Source of the DNA: Ignavibacteriales bacterium
Lineage (GTDB): Bacteria > Bacteroidota > Ignavibacteria > Ignavibacteriales > Ignavibacteriaceae
Assembly (NCBI GenBank): GCA_016714125.1
Contig: JADJNX010000011.1
Span: 1-64,000, forward strand
Length of the DNA: 64,000 nt
Reading direction: 5' to 3'
Below the pieces are notes generated by a model. The model saw nothing but the letters and a program-made list of their open reading frames with translations, ran no database searches and was not told the DNA's origin. The position numbers and the translations under genes are program-made. Shown one piece after another: positions 20,201 through 28,393 of the stretch (positions within the stretch are counted from its first letter, which is position 1; each line of letters starts with the position of its first letter).

Positions 20201-20297
20201 GGACATCATCGAGTTTACCACCCGACTTATATTCCTCGACACTACGCCAGAGTAAATCTTTATTCATGTCTTTGGGGTCTTTATTATGCTCGTCCAT
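17208..20297 (-). CDS. actB: Alternative complex III subunit ActB, molybdopterin-enzyme-like iron-sulfur protein
   Basis: 1029 residues. The N-terminus has a twin-arginine-type signal (SRRKFLALLSASAAFTAAGC, near 54-73). The first two thirds resemble a molybdopterin oxidoreductase, beginning with a four-Cys-like motif (CSSCAHSCGI, then KICAKGH), but the family is thought to carry no Mo cofactor. The last third is a ferredoxin-like module with cysteine clusters CTGCGNCSVAC, CQHCDNAPCENVCP, CVGTRYCSNNCP and CTFCVHR...CQEACP. These should bind one 3Fe-4S and three 4Fe-4S clusters that pass electrons from the quinol site to haem c. It overlaps the preceding small gene by 14 bases. Confidence 0.93.
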   Translation of the reverse strand: MDEHNKDPKDMNKDLLWRSVEEYKSGGKLDDVHYNEFMPGVKEEFDPAKMGSGISRRKFLALLSASAAFTAAGCSDYRDKGELMPYNKKPEEMTIGEANYYASTCSSCAHSCGILIKTREGRPIKVDGNPDHPVSAGKICAKGHASIMDLYDPQRFTEPQVSKEGIYDLISWKDVDNKVLLALSTLGAGEAAFISNKISSPTAMKLMTELKEKYKGIKYYYYDLFNDANRSAAWRECYGEDSTPAVIKWDQADVIVALEANLYGTDGNSVEQQRLITSRRSVTDTKKFNRIYAAEANFSSTGANADYRLRIKPSQYHDFVMTLINEVGKRGKGKGLIPKEIAGVLSGFSAESFAKKAGFGPKSVKALNSLVGDLLSTNGKSIVYAGETVPVEVHVLVNLLNEMTGGSSLYSNTVSNVELHKYSTATEIADLISKMKSGKIKLLVNLDANPVYHLPKDSGFVAALKSVPLVVSLATLQNETTFVSNFVLPLNHNFENWGDASVRSNVTSTMQPVIAPLYNTRQREAILLQWLSGSSEGYKETAYLDYLKASWKESNDVTGSFDKFWSGIIHDGLKLEKENKTEDYKFAVEKVASKNPLNEAKFAVILAQSYALGDGKHANNGWLQELPHPISKVTWDNYAAISDKTSREIGVKTNSLVEVEVNGKKVVLPVLIQPGLADNTVVVELGYGRTKSPVVALEVGKDVSLFMKSLSHRVFTNATVTPVDGKYILASTQDHHSYDETLVKDVKDAHLKRHIIQEGTVKQYEKNPDFLGKKHALISLYDEHKYPDNKWGITIDLNKCTGCGNCSVACSIENNIPVVGKDQVIIGREMQWMRIDRYYAGTPEEPVASYQPMMCQHCDNAPCENVCPVVATTHSIDGLNQMVYNRCVGTRYCSNNCPYKVRRFNFYDFRDHFAKGYYYEQPVNLGHNPEVSVRPRGVMEKCTFCVHRIEEERSKAVATGRKLKGSDVKTACQEACPAEAISFGDLVEKDSEFKKFHDHNLAYHVLEELNVKPNISYIARLWNTNTEEV

Positions 20298-20493
20298 TTA
20301 CATCCCCTCCGGTTTTTCTCTTAACTGAATAAGGGTTTTCTTTCACCGTTATTTTCGCTTTCTGTTTCTCTTCCCCGTTTCCACTGAAAAATGAGAATAG
20401 ATTCCTGAAGAAAAATACTCCCGTTCCCAATACAGCCAGGGATCCTAAAAATTTTTTTCTGTCCATCTTAAGATTTTCTTTGTTTTCGGTCAT
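20284..20493 (-). CDS. Small membrane-anchored peptide between actA and actB
   Basis: 69 residues (MTENKENLKMDRKKFLGSLA start). It has one hydrophobic segment preceded by RKKF, resembling a Tat-like anchor (DRKKFLGSLAVLGTGVFFF), and a basic tail containing ENPYSVKRK. It overlaps actB by 14 bases and follows actA by 15, so it is translated as part of the operon. I do not recognise a named family; a role as an accessory subunit or assembly peptide of alternative complex III is inferred from position only. Confidence 0.7.
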   Translation of the reverse strand: MTENKENLKMDRKKFLGSLAVLGTGVFFFRNLFSFFSGNGEEKQKAKITVKENPYSVKRKTGGDVNGRA

Positions 20494-20508
20494 CTCTATA
20501 TCATTCTC

Positions 20509-21075
20509 CTATCTGTGGCAGGCCCAGCAATGCTCGGGTCCTTTTTTAACCTGTTTAAGATAAGGAAGTTGCTTTTCCGGGTTACGGTGGCAGTCGAGGC
20601 ATGCATTCATATTGAATGGTTTAACCTGCGAAACTTTATCCATGTTTGCTACATCTCCATGACATGAGGTACAGTCAATCCCTGTGCCCACATGGACACT
20701 GTGATTAAAGTAGGCATATTCAGCAGTTCTGTGAATCCTTTTCCATGGAATTGGATTTCCACTTTTATAATATTCTGTCAGTTTTATGATGTCGGGACGG
20801 TCTGTGCGTGCTTGTGTGTGACAATTCATGCAAATTGCGGCAGAAGGGATAGTGGCAAATCTTGTTTTTTCAACACCTGTATGACAATACTGACAATCGA
20901 TTTTCATCGTACCGGCATGCAACTTGTGAGAAAAATTAATTGGCTGATCGGGTGCATACCCAACCCCGTCTCTCTCTGCTCTGGAGACATAAAATGTGGT
21001 TACAAAAGACGCAAGCGCCACAAATATCACTATCGGTAACCGTATCCGTAATAGATAGTTGATAAAACTACTCAT
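20509..21075 (-). CDS. actA: Alternative complex III pentahaem cytochrome c, ActA
   Basis: 188 residues with an N-terminal membrane anchor (LPIVIFVALASFVTTFYV) and five haem-binding CxxCH motifs: CQYCH, CMNCH, CTSCH, CLDCH and CWACH. Five haems is the ActA hallmark. The extra histidines (SHKLHAG, NHSVHVG) supply distal ligands. The ATG at 21075 has AAGG seven bases upstream and is the first gene of the respiratory operon. Confidence 0.94.
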   Translation of the reverse strand: MSSFINYLLRIRLPIVIFVALASFVTTFYVSRAERDGVGYAPDQPINFSHKLHAGTMKIDCQYCHTGVEKTRFATIPSAAICMNCHTQARTDRPDIIKLTEYYKSGNPIPWKRIHRTAEYAYFNHSVHVGTGIDCTSCHGDVANMDKVSQVKPFNMNACLDCHRNPEKQLPYLKQVKKGPEHCWACHR

Positions 21076-21387
21076 CGCTTACCTTCGCTTAAATTACTAA
21101 AAAATTTACGAGTTAAGTTGAAACTTGGGTGAGACAATTCAATAAAGGAACTTTTTTGGGGAGTACCTTCAGAATGGAATAAAATATGGAATCGGGTGTA
21201 ATTAGGTATCAAAATATCAGATTATACACGAATTACTGAAAAAATCGTTATTTATGATGATTTAATTTTTGTTGCGGAATATTATAAATATGTCTTGAAA
21301 AAGTAAGAAAAATCTAACAAATAAAGAAAAATATTTCCTCTTTTGGAACCTTTTTAAGAGATGTATTTGTGATAAATCGAAAATAAA
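21076..21387. promoter_or_regulatory. Upstream region of the act-cox operon
   Basis: 312 bases separate actA from the end of glcF. Read on the minus strand, a perfect -10 box TATAAT (forward 21221-21226) lies about 146 bases before the actA start, but the -35 position (TAACGA) is poor. The stretch is AT-rich with no protein-like frame. It must hold the operon promoter and any terminator for the glcF transcript; I see no strong hairpin. Confidence 0.35.
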
Positions 21388-22761
21388 TTAGATTTTCTTC
21401 TTTTTATACGCCCGGTTCAAAAAAGTTGCCAAATGTAGTACTTCCATCTTGTGATCATATTTTTCGGTTCCGTGCTGAATCTGACCCATACATCCGGGAT
21501 TTGCCATCACCACAACTTCCGATGCGGTCGCCCTTAAATTCCCCATCTTTCTCACAAGAAAATTGAGCGCATCATCATATCGAGCAACATTATAAATGCC
21601 GGCACTTCCACAACACCAGGATGCTTCATTCAATTCTGAGTACTTTACCCCACCAACTGATTTTATTATTTCTCTCGGAGCAACAGTAATTTTTTGAGTA
21701 TGTGCAAGGTGACAAGCGTCATGATAAGTGATTCGTCCCTCGTAATTATAATTTTCTGCTCTAAACCCTGTTTCATAAAGAAATTCAGATATATCCTTCA
21801 CTTTTGAAGAGAATTTTACAGCGAAATTTTCTTCGCCGGTGACTTCCTTACTCTGTGACTCGGTAACTTCCCCCATGGAGTTTTCATCAATATTTTCGTT
21901 TTCACTCTCGTCAAAGACATGACCATATTCCTTCATATATGCTCCGCAACCGGCTGAGTTGGATATCAAGAAGTCATAATCATAATTTTTAAAAAGTTCC
22001 ATGGTTTTAAGAGCAAGCTCTTTCCCCTTTTTCTGTTCACCGTTGTGAGCATGTAAGGAACCACAGCACCCCTGATTCCGGGGAATTATCACCTCACAAC
22101 CGTGTTGAATCAAAACATCCAGTGTGTCGGAATTGATATCTGCAAAAGCTACATCCATTAAACATCCTAAAGGAAGCAGTACACGATATCGTGCAGGTTC
22201 AGCAGGTGTGTAGATCTCACTCATCATATCACTGCTGAATCTTTTGGAAAATTTTGGAGACATCTTATCAACTGCGCCAAGATTTCCACCAAGCATCTTG
22301 AACATTCCGACGTCGTGAAGGAATCTTTGAAGTCCCGATGCCTGATAAAAATAGATAAGCCTTGCAACAATTTTCAAAATTGGTTGATTCGCCACGATAA
22401 AATTCAATCCAAATCGTCTTATAGCTCTAACTTTTAAGGGCTCAAGGTTTTCTCTTGAAACCTCTTCGCGAGCAGCCTCAATTATTGCACCATATTTAAC
22501 GCCTGCGGGACATGCAGTTTCACACGCCTGACAATCGAGACAAAAGCTTATTTCATTTAAATATGTATCGTTTACTTCCAGCTTCCCTTCGGCAACAGAT
22601 TTTACTAATCTGATTCTACCCCGGGGTGAAGAGGACTCAAGTTTTGTGACATTGTATGTTGGACAAGTTGGAAGGCACATACCACAATGCATACACTGTA
22701 AAAGCAGGTCGTCTGAAATCAGTCCACTTAGCAAAGTTTTTTGAAGGGGTGACTCATCCAT
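21388..22761 (-). CDS. glcF: GlcF-like (Fe-S)-binding subunit of a glycolate/D-lactate dehydrogenase
   Basis: Two 4Fe-4S motifs, CMHCGMCLPTCP and CLDCQACETACP, lie in the first 110 residues, followed by two CCG domains (GCCGS near 230 and WCCGSAG near 405) with DACHLAH between. This is the classic layout of GlcF/LutA-type subunits that pass electrons from a flavin 2-hydroxyacid dehydrogenase to the quinone pool. I chose the ATG at 22761 (MDESPLQK), which begins 1 base after the glcD stop; the frame stays open upstream to 22827 but those residues overlap glcD and look random. A poorly conserved acidic insert (SENENIDENSMGEVTESQSK) sits before the second CCG domain. Confidence 0.86.
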   Translation of the reverse strand: MDESPLQKTLLSGLISDDLLLQCMHCGMCLPTCPTYNVTKLESSSPRGRIRLVKSVAEGKLEVNDTYLNEISFCLDCQACETACPAGVKYGAIIEAAREEVSRENLEPLKVRAIRRFGLNFIVANQPILKIVARLIYFYQASGLQRFLHDVGMFKMLGGNLGAVDKMSPKFSKRFSSDMMSEIYTPAEPARYRVLLPLGCLMDVAFADINSDTLDVLIQHGCEVIIPRNQGCCGSLHAHNGEQKKGKELALKTMELFKNYDYDFLISNSAGCGAYMKEYGHVFDESENENIDENSMGEVTESQSKEVTGEENFAVKFSSKVKDISEFLYETGFRAENYNYEGRITYHDACHLAHTQKITVAPREIIKSVGGVKYSELNEASWCCGSAGIYNVARYDDALNFLVRKMGNLRATASEVVVMANPGCMGQIQHGTEKYDHKMEVLHLATFLNRAYKKKKI

Positions 22762-22762
22762 A

Positions 22763-24214
22763 TCAGTGATTGTGGGTATGTGTGAAATCGTGTATCTGTT
22801 CCCTGTTTTTAGGGAGTGCACCTTCACATTTTGGTTTCATTGTTAGAATCTTGCCGGGGTTCAGAACATTGTTCTCATCCAAAGATTTTTTGATCTTTTG
22901 CATAAAATCAACTCCAACGGAACCGACTGAACTTTCAAGGAAATCCTTCTTTGCGAGTCCTGTGCCATGTTCGCCCGTAATAGTTCCACCAAGTTTAATT
23001 GCTTCATTAAAGATGTAATCGAAAGCACGGTGAGCATTTTGGATCCCTTTTTCATCGCGCTCGTCAGTGAGGCAAGTAGGGTGGAGATTACCATCACCGG
23101 CATGCCCAAAATTACCAATTGTAACATCAAACATTTTAGCAGCATTTTGCACTTTTTCGATCATTACCGGCAATTCACTTCGAGGTACAGTGGCATCTTC
23201 TAAAATTGTTGTGGGCTTAACTCTAGCCAGGGCACTGAATGCTGTTCTTCGTGCCGCTTTTAATGTGAGTGCTTCTGCTTCATTTGATGCTACTTTTACA
23301 TAGGTTGACCGGTTTTTCTTAAGCGCTGCTACAACTTTAGTCGCATCTTCATCAACCTCGGCACCCATGCCGTCAAGTTCAATAATTAAAATGGCTTCAC
23401 TGTTTCTTGGAAGACCAATTTTGGTATAATCTTCGATACAATTGATTGTAGTATGATCTAAAAATTCCATCATTGCCGGAACAACATGAGCAGCAATGAT
23501 ATCTGAGACTGCTTTTCCGCTGTCAACCATTGTATCAAAATATGCCGTCATGGTGATCGATTTTTGTGGTTTTGGGATCAACTTGAGGAGTATTTTGGTG
23601 AAAATCCCAAGAGTCCCCTCACTTCCGATCATCACATCCCGCAAATTGTAGCCGGCAACATCTTTAAAGTTTTTGCCTCCGGTTTTAAGAAACTCTCCAC
23701 TTGGGAGAATAGCCTCAAGCCCCATTACATAATTTTTTGTTACTCCATATTTTAAACCACGGAGTCCACCGGCATTTTCAGCAACATTCCCACCAATCGT
23801 ACAAATCTTCATACTTCCCGGATCAGGTGGATAAAACAAACCCATTTTTTCAACACGAGTTTGAAATGTTTCTGTGATCACACCGGGTTCCACCCATGCA
23901 GTCAGGTTTTCTTCATCAACTTCAATTATCCTGTCCCATTTTGTCATGACAAGTACAATTGAGTTATCAACCGGAATGGAACCGCCACTTAGTCCTGTCC
24001 CTGAACCACGCGGAACAACGGCAAAATTTTCATTATTTGCGAGTTCCATTATTTGTGCAATTTGTTCCTTGTTTTCAGGAAAAACTACCGCCTCGGGGAG
24101 TTTACTTAATAGAGGTGTCCCATCGTATGAATAGGCTTCTTTGTGGACAGGGTCGGTAAGGAGGTTCTTTTTTGAAACTATCTCTCCAATTTTGGAGAGT
24201 ATCAATGGTGTCAT
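22763..24214 (-). CDS. glcD: FAD-linked 2-hydroxyacid dehydrogenase, GlcD family
   Basis: 483 residues, normal for the family. The VAO-type FAD-binding domain shows PRGSGTGLSGG (about 83-93) and GGNVAENAGG (about 144-153). The C-terminal substrate domain has GHAGDGNLHP and the conserved end motif TGEHGTGL. It oxidises glycolate, D-lactate or D-2-hydroxyglutarate; sequence alone does not separate these. It is followed at once by the Fe-S subunit gene and overlaps the upstream zinc-ribbon gene by 4 bases, so the two dehydrogenase subunits are certainly coexpressed. Confidence 0.93.
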   Translation of the reverse strand: MTPLILSKIGEIVSKKNLLTDPVHKEAYSYDGTPLLSKLPEAVVFPENKEQIAQIMELANNENFAVVPRGSGTGLSGGSIPVDNSIVLVMTKWDRIIEVDEENLTAWVEPGVITETFQTRVEKMGLFYPPDPGSMKICTIGGNVAENAGGLRGLKYGVTKNYVMGLEAILPSGEFLKTGGKNFKDVAGYNLRDVMIGSEGTLGIFTKILLKLIPKPQKSITMTAYFDTMVDSGKAVSDIIAAHVVPAMMEFLDHTTINCIEDYTKIGLPRNSEAILIIELDGMGAEVDEDATKVVAALKKNRSTYVKVASNEAEALTLKAARRTAFSALARVKPTTILEDATVPRSELPVMIEKVQNAAKMFDVTIGNFGHAGDGNLHPTCLTDERDEKGIQNAHRAFDYIFNEAIKLGGTITGEHGTGLAKKDFLESSVGSVGVDFMQKIKKSLDENNVLNPGKILTMKPKCEGALPKNREQIHDFTHTHNH

Positions 24215-24516
24215 TTTACAAATCTTTGTATAACATATTTAACTGCAAAGCCTGTTAGTAGTGCAATAATCACATAAGTTGCAAGAAGTTTCACCCCGTC
24301 AATTGTGAGAACGAAGGTTGACTTATAACCTCTCCAGCCGCAATTTGTACATCTGTAAACTTTGAACCAGGTGAGATTTTTTACAGCACCTTCAAATACG
24401 CTGCGGGTTTTTGATCTTCTTAAAGTATTAAACTGTGTGCACGAGGGACATTTGGAAAATGTTGCGTCCCGACGAAATCCTACTCTTTTTGATTTTAATC
24501 TTCTTTTTTGAGCCAT
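24211..24516 (-). CDS. Zinc-ribbon protein with C-terminal membrane helix
   Basis: 101 residues: a very basic N-terminus (MAQKRRLKSKRVGFRRD), two CxxC pairs (CPSC at about 23-26 and CTNC at about 56-59) that should hold one zinc, and a hydrophobic helix near the end (LLATYVIIALLTGFAV). Function unknown. It abuts the protease gene upstream and overlaps glcD downstream, so it belongs to the same transcript. Confidence 0.72.
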   Translation of the reverse strand: MAQKRRLKSKRVGFRRDATFSKCPSCTQFNTLRRSKTRSVFEGAVKNLTWFKVYRCTNCGWRGYKSTFVLTIDGVKLLATYVIIALLTGFAVKYVIQRFVK

Positions 24517-26178
24517 CTATTTTAAAGCCAGTAATTTTCTGTAAAGTGATTTATTGTTGATTATATCCATGGCGGTTTTAAACTGTACATCGCCGGTTAA
24601 CCTGTACTTGATTCTGAAACCACTATCGTGGTATCTGCCCGCCAATTCGAGGAGAATTTCATTCGCTGTCTCTGTTTTATGCAGATCCAGGATATTTTTT
24701 GAGGTTTTCTCAATCTCTTTTTTTAATTCTTCAATTTTCCCCTGCAAATGTACATAATTTTTATCTTGTCCAAAAGTTTGAATCAGTTCATTTAGCTGAA
24801 CTATTCTGGGGTGTTTAAATTCATATTTTTTCTTCTGAATAAAAGACCTGAATTCATCGAGAATTAAGCTCTCTTTTAAATTCTCAAATTTTAATCCTTT
24901 GTTCTTCTCGTAAAATCCGTTCACAAACTCAAATATCATTCCTTTTGCGAGAAGGTCTTTAACAAAATCGGATTTAAGTTTGGCAGCCACAGTTGTATCC
25001 GGTGAGATTCCTCCCCCACTGTAAACGAGTCTGTTATTTTTTGTTCTGAACTCTGTTGTCAATACGGAATCATGTTTTCCGATAACTTTATTGTCTAAAG
25101 CGTAATCAATTTTTTGGATGCTTCTCCCCGAAGGCGTGTAATATCTCGATGTAGTAATTTTAACCGATGTATTGTAGCTTAATGAAGTGACGGTTTGAAC
25201 AAGGCCCTTTCCAAAAGACTTTTCACCCACAATTATTGCTCTGTCATAATCTTGAAGAGCTCCTGCAACTATCTCTGATGCAGATGCTGTCCCTCCATCG
25301 ATCAACACCGCCATATCAACAGATTTTAATAGTGGTTCTTGTTCAGCAAAAAATTTACGTAAAGAAACTGAGTCTCTTCCCTTGGTAGTTACAATTAAAT
25401 CACCTCTGTTAAGAAATTTATTTGATACATCTATTGCCATATCGAGAAGTCCTCCGGGGTTACCTCTGAGGTCGAGGACAACTGTTTCAATTTTTCTGAC
25501 AGAGTTTAACTTAACAATTTCATTTCGCAGTTCTTCACCTGCTGTGCGAGTGAACCCCGATAATTTAATATAAGCATTTGAAGAATTTTCAGGTATAAAT
25601 CCTGCAAAAGCAACATTTTTAACAGATATTTCTTCTCTAAGCAGAGTAAATGAGAGAGTATCATTAGGTTCTCCCCTTAAAACTTTAAGGTCAACAAAAG
25701 TACCCGGCGCACCTTTTACAAGTTTTGATACATCATCATAGTTGGAGGGTTTAACTTTTACTCCTGACACCTCAAAAAGTGCATCACCCGGAAGCAGTCC
25801 TTGCTTCTGAGCAGAGTATCCATCCATGACTTCGATAATAAGCACATGTTCACCTCTGATACCAACAGTTATACCAATTCCGCCATATTTCCCCTTGGTC
25901 ATCAAATCGATGTCATCCTGTCGCTTTTCATCAATAAAGGTGGTGTATGGATCAAGCTCTTTTAACATCCCTCTGATTCCGGCACGGATAAATTCTTCCG
26001 GATTCACCTCATCAACGTAGTTGAGAGTAATCTCTTTATAAACACGAGAGAAGATGTCGATGTTTTTACCAATTTCAAAATAGATATCACCAAAAACCGA
26101 ATAGAATCCAAACGAAAGAAAAGCTATTCCGGGTATCAAAATCCACTGGTATTTGTCGATCAGATTTTTCTTCATCAA
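24517..26178 (-). CDS. S41-family C-terminal processing protease
   Basis: 553 residues. An N-terminal membrane anchor or signal is followed by a PDZ domain (GGIGITVG ... VMDGYSAQKQGLLPGD) and the S41 catalytic domain. The Ser nucleophile is in GTASASEI and the catalytic Lys in GEKSFGKGLVQT. It also has LDLRGNPGG, typical of CtpA/Prc. The last 170 residues form a helical, Lys/Glu-rich tail. It cleaves C-terminal tails of periplasmic proteins. It overlaps tmk by 4 bases. Confidence 0.93.
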   Translation of the reverse strand: MMKKNLIDKYQWILIPGIAFLSFGFYSVFGDIYFEIGKNIDIFSRVYKEITLNYVDEVNPEEFIRAGIRGMLKELDPYTTFIDEKRQDDIDLMTKGKYGGIGITVGIRGEHVLIIEVMDGYSAQKQGLLPGDALFEVSGVKVKPSNYDDVSKLVKGAPGTFVDLKVLRGEPNDTLSFTLLREEISVKNVAFAGFIPENSSNAYIKLSGFTRTAGEELRNEIVKLNSVRKIETVVLDLRGNPGGLLDMAIDVSNKFLNRGDLIVTTKGRDSVSLRKFFAEQEPLLKSVDMAVLIDGGTASASEIVAGALQDYDRAIIVGEKSFGKGLVQTVTSLSYNTSVKITTSRYYTPSGRSIQKIDYALDNKVIGKHDSVLTTEFRTKNNRLVYSGGGISPDTTVAAKLKSDFVKDLLAKGMIFEFVNGFYEKNKGLKFENLKESLILDEFRSFIQKKKYEFKHPRIVQLNELIQTFGQDKNYVHLQGKIEELKKEIEKTSKNILDLHKTETANEILLELAGRYHDSGFRIKYRLTGDVQFKTAMDIINNKSLYRKLLALK

Positions 26179-26825
26179 ATTCCTTTTATTAATCCTCTAT
26201 TGTCCGAGGCTATATTCATTGTATCGTAAAGTATATTTAAAATATCATTATGAACTTCAACTGCTGTTCTCTCTCCGTCTATCGCTTTAATTCTTTGCGG
26301 AAACTCCAAAGTGAGCTTCTCATATCCAGAAATTACATTTGAATAAAAAGCATCATCCGATTTTTCAATTCGGTCGAGATCGGCTTTTGAATTGTTTTTT
26401 CTTCTTGTGGATTCTTCCACAGAGAGTCTTAAATAAAAAGTCAAATCCGGGATCGTTCCCCCGGTGGCAATTTCATTTATTTTTTTCACTGCTTCAGCAC
26501 TTAAGCCTCTTCCAAATCCCTGGTAGGCAGTTGTCGAGTCGTGAAATCTATCTGCTATCACTACGCATCCGTCCTTAATCAAAGGACGAATCACTTCCCT
26601 GACAACTTGTGCACGAGCAGCTGAGAAGAGAAATATCTCTGTTTCGTCACACATTTCAAGATGTTTTTTATTGAGCAGTATCTCTCTTATTTTCTCGGAT
26701 ATAGCTGTTCCGCCCGGTTCACGGATTATCTCAACTCGCCTTCCAAGGTTTTCCAGATACTTCTTTAATAAATTGATCTGAGTGGTTTTCCCACAAAAAT
26801 CTATGCCTTCAAAACTTATAAACAT
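26175..26825 (-). CDS. tmk: Thymidylate kinase
   Basis: 216 residues. The P-loop lies at residues 6-14 in FEGIDFCGKTTQ; the DR motif is DRFHDS (about 93) and the lid is RKNNSKADLDRIE. It phosphorylates dTMP to dTDP. The usual Gly-Ser or Gly-Pro before the GKT/GKS is replaced by Phe-Cys here, although the catalytic Lys and Thr are present. It lies 3 bases after ybbR and overlaps the protease gene by 4. Confidence 0.94.
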   Translation of the reverse strand: MFISFEGIDFCGKTTQINLLKKYLENLGRRVEIIREPGGTAISEKIREILLNKKHLEMCDETEIFLFSAARAQVVREVIRPLIKDGCVVIADRFHDSTTAYQGFGRGLSAEAVKKINEIATGGTIPDLTFYLRLSVEESTRRKNNSKADLDRIEKSDDAFYSNVISGYEKLTLEFPQRIKAIDGERTAVEVHNDILNILYDTMNIASDNRGLIKGI

Positions 26826-26828
26826 ATC

Positions 26829-27740
26829 TCAATACTGCTTAATTATATATCTTATTCTCGCCGGCTTTACATCCACGAAGGATACATTATCCGGAAGAAT
26901 TATGTTTGGAATCGTCGTACCCGACGAGTCCCTTATCATTTCATTGTAGTTTAACAGCGCCTTAACTTCTTCAGGTTTAATCAATCCGATCCTCTCAATC
27001 CCTCCTCTAATCACTACTGTAACCTCATCCGGAACAAGAACAACTTCCTTACCCTCAGGTTTATCCAGAACTGTGATTTTTACCCCTTCAATTTCTCTGT
27101 CAGCGATTTTTTGAACATCAATTTCAAGTGTTACCTTCTGAGGATAAATTTCAACGCCCTTAATTCCTTCAAGATTTACCTCAATAATCATCTTTTCCTT
27201 CAGACCCTTAAAAGTCGTTCGAACAGTTTTGATTTGGCGAATCTCTGAAACTAATTTTGCACTCCCCCTTACCCTGACTGAAGAAGGTGTAATTTTAATT
27301 TTGTCTGCAAGGCCAAATCCTTGTTCAAACTGTAAAGCCAGTTCTGGGACCACATTTCTTTGAGAAATCTCCACTTTTTCTGTCTTAATACTTAGATACG
27401 GAGGTTGAATATCGATTATTCCAAATTCAGCAGAGAGCCAGGAATTTTCATCCAGCAAATTTGCAAGATAAACTCCTGAATTAATGCTGTCTTTTGAAAT
27501 CGGAATGGTGAATCTTTTATCCGAGTCGAAGTAAAAAGAGATGAATTTCCATCCCTGTCCCTTAAGTTTTACCTCTATCTCCCTGGGGAGACTATGGTCC
27601 ACTATAAGGTCGGGAGGGAGATTTGAATAGACAACCGGAATTTTTGATGTGAGATAAAAATCACCGGAAAGTGTAATAAATATCCATGCTCCTGCTGCCA
27701 GAAGCAGGGAGATAAGAATTGAAGGTAAATTTTGCTTCAT
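26829..27740 (-). CDS. YbbR/CdaR-like domain protein
   Basis: 303 residues: one N-terminal membrane helix (ILISLLLAAGAWIFITL) and then repeated YbbR-type beta domains outside the membrane (IPVVYSNLPPDL, VRGSAKLVSEIRQIKT, ITVLDKPEG). In Firmicutes such proteins regulate the c-di-AMP cyclase CdaA, which is usually adjacent; no cyclase gene is visible here, so the role is open. It forms part of the shell-protein transcript (39 bases after the second BMC gene). Confidence 0.82.
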   Translation of the reverse strand: MKQNLPSILISLLLAAGAWIFITLSGDFYLTSKIPVVYSNLPPDLIVDHSLPREIEVKLKGQGWKFISFYFDSDKRFTIPISKDSINSGVYLANLLDENSWLSAEFGIIDIQPPYLSIKTEKVEISQRNVVPELALQFEQGFGLADKIKITPSSVRVRGSAKLVSEIRQIKTVRTTFKGLKEKMIIEVNLEGIKGVEIYPQKVTLEIDVQKIADREIEGVKITVLDKPEGKEVVLVPDEVTVVIRGGIERIGLIKPEEVKALLNYNEMIRDSSGTTIPNIILPDNVSFVDVKPARIRYIIKQY

Positions 27741-27779
27741 TATGAAGTGCCGTAATCCTCTTGCAAGAATATTATGAGT

Positions 27780-28382
27780 TTATCCCCTGCCAAGTTGAGC
27801 AAAGAACTTCAAAAGCTCTACTTTATTGGCTTTGGAAATATCCCTGCCCTTGATCGGAAAATCCTGGGTTGCCCTTGCAAGGGTCCGAAGATCAGTAACT
27901 TTCATGTCCATAAGTTGAGGATCTATAACAGATCTTGTTTTTGCCACTTTTTTGACCGGAGTTACCGGAGTTACCTCTGGTTTTAAAGTCAAGGGAATCA
28001 CTTCCAGGTCCAAGGCTTTTTGAACCACCGGTTCGGGGCCAAAAGTTATCTCAACAGGTTTTTTCTCAATTTCCTGAGTTGGAGAAGTTTTGTCTTCTTC
28101 TTCAGAGGTTATTGACAAAATTTTATCAAGTTGAAGGTCGGGTCGTGGGATTACATGGGTTGAAACAAGCTCACCAACACGGGATGCAGCAGCCGCACCG
28201 GCTTCCACAGCAGTTTTCACTGCTCCGGTTTCACCGATAATCTGAACTGTAATCAACGCAGGATTTGTTTTTTCCCAACCAATCAGTTTAACATTGGCGG
28301 CTTTGCACATGGCATCAGCCGCCTCAATTGCACCTACTAATCCTCTTGTCTCAACTAATCCTAAAGCCGGAAGCTGTTTCAA
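27780..28382 (-). CDS. BMC-H shell protein with long C-terminal extension ending in a SAP/Rho-N-like motif
   Basis: 200 residues. Residues 5-90 are a complete BMC domain (LGLVETRGLVGAIEAADAM, VQIIGETGAVKTAVEAG, HVIPRPD) close to the next gene's product. About 65 residues of low-complexity Pro/Glu/Lys linker follow, then a compact C-terminal segment (about 158-198: LMDMKVTDLRTLAR ... ISKANKVELLKFF). This resembles the SAP or Rho N-terminal helix-extended-helix fold, which usually binds nucleic acid. The start is a TTG at 28382. Such a tail could recruit cargo, DNA or another shell component; that is inference. It lies 11 bases after the first shell gene. Confidence 0.85.
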   Translation of the reverse strand: MKQLPALGLVETRGLVGAIEAADAMCKAANVKLIGWEKTNPALITVQIIGETGAVKTAVEAGAAAASRVGELVSTHVIPRPDLQLDKILSITSEEEDKTSPTQEIEKKPVEITFGPEPVVQKALDLEVIPLTLKPEVTPVTPVKKVAKTRSVIDPQLMDMKVTDLRTLARATQDFPIKGRDISKANKVELLKFFAQLGRG

Positions 28383-28393
28383 TTGCCGCCCGC

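Noticed and set aside
17208..20297. Annotating ActB as an active molybdopterin oxidoreductase
   Set aside because: The context (actA, actC, actDE, actF) and the fused ferredoxin module show it is the ACIII iron-sulfur subunit, a family that is not thought to bind Mo cofactor.
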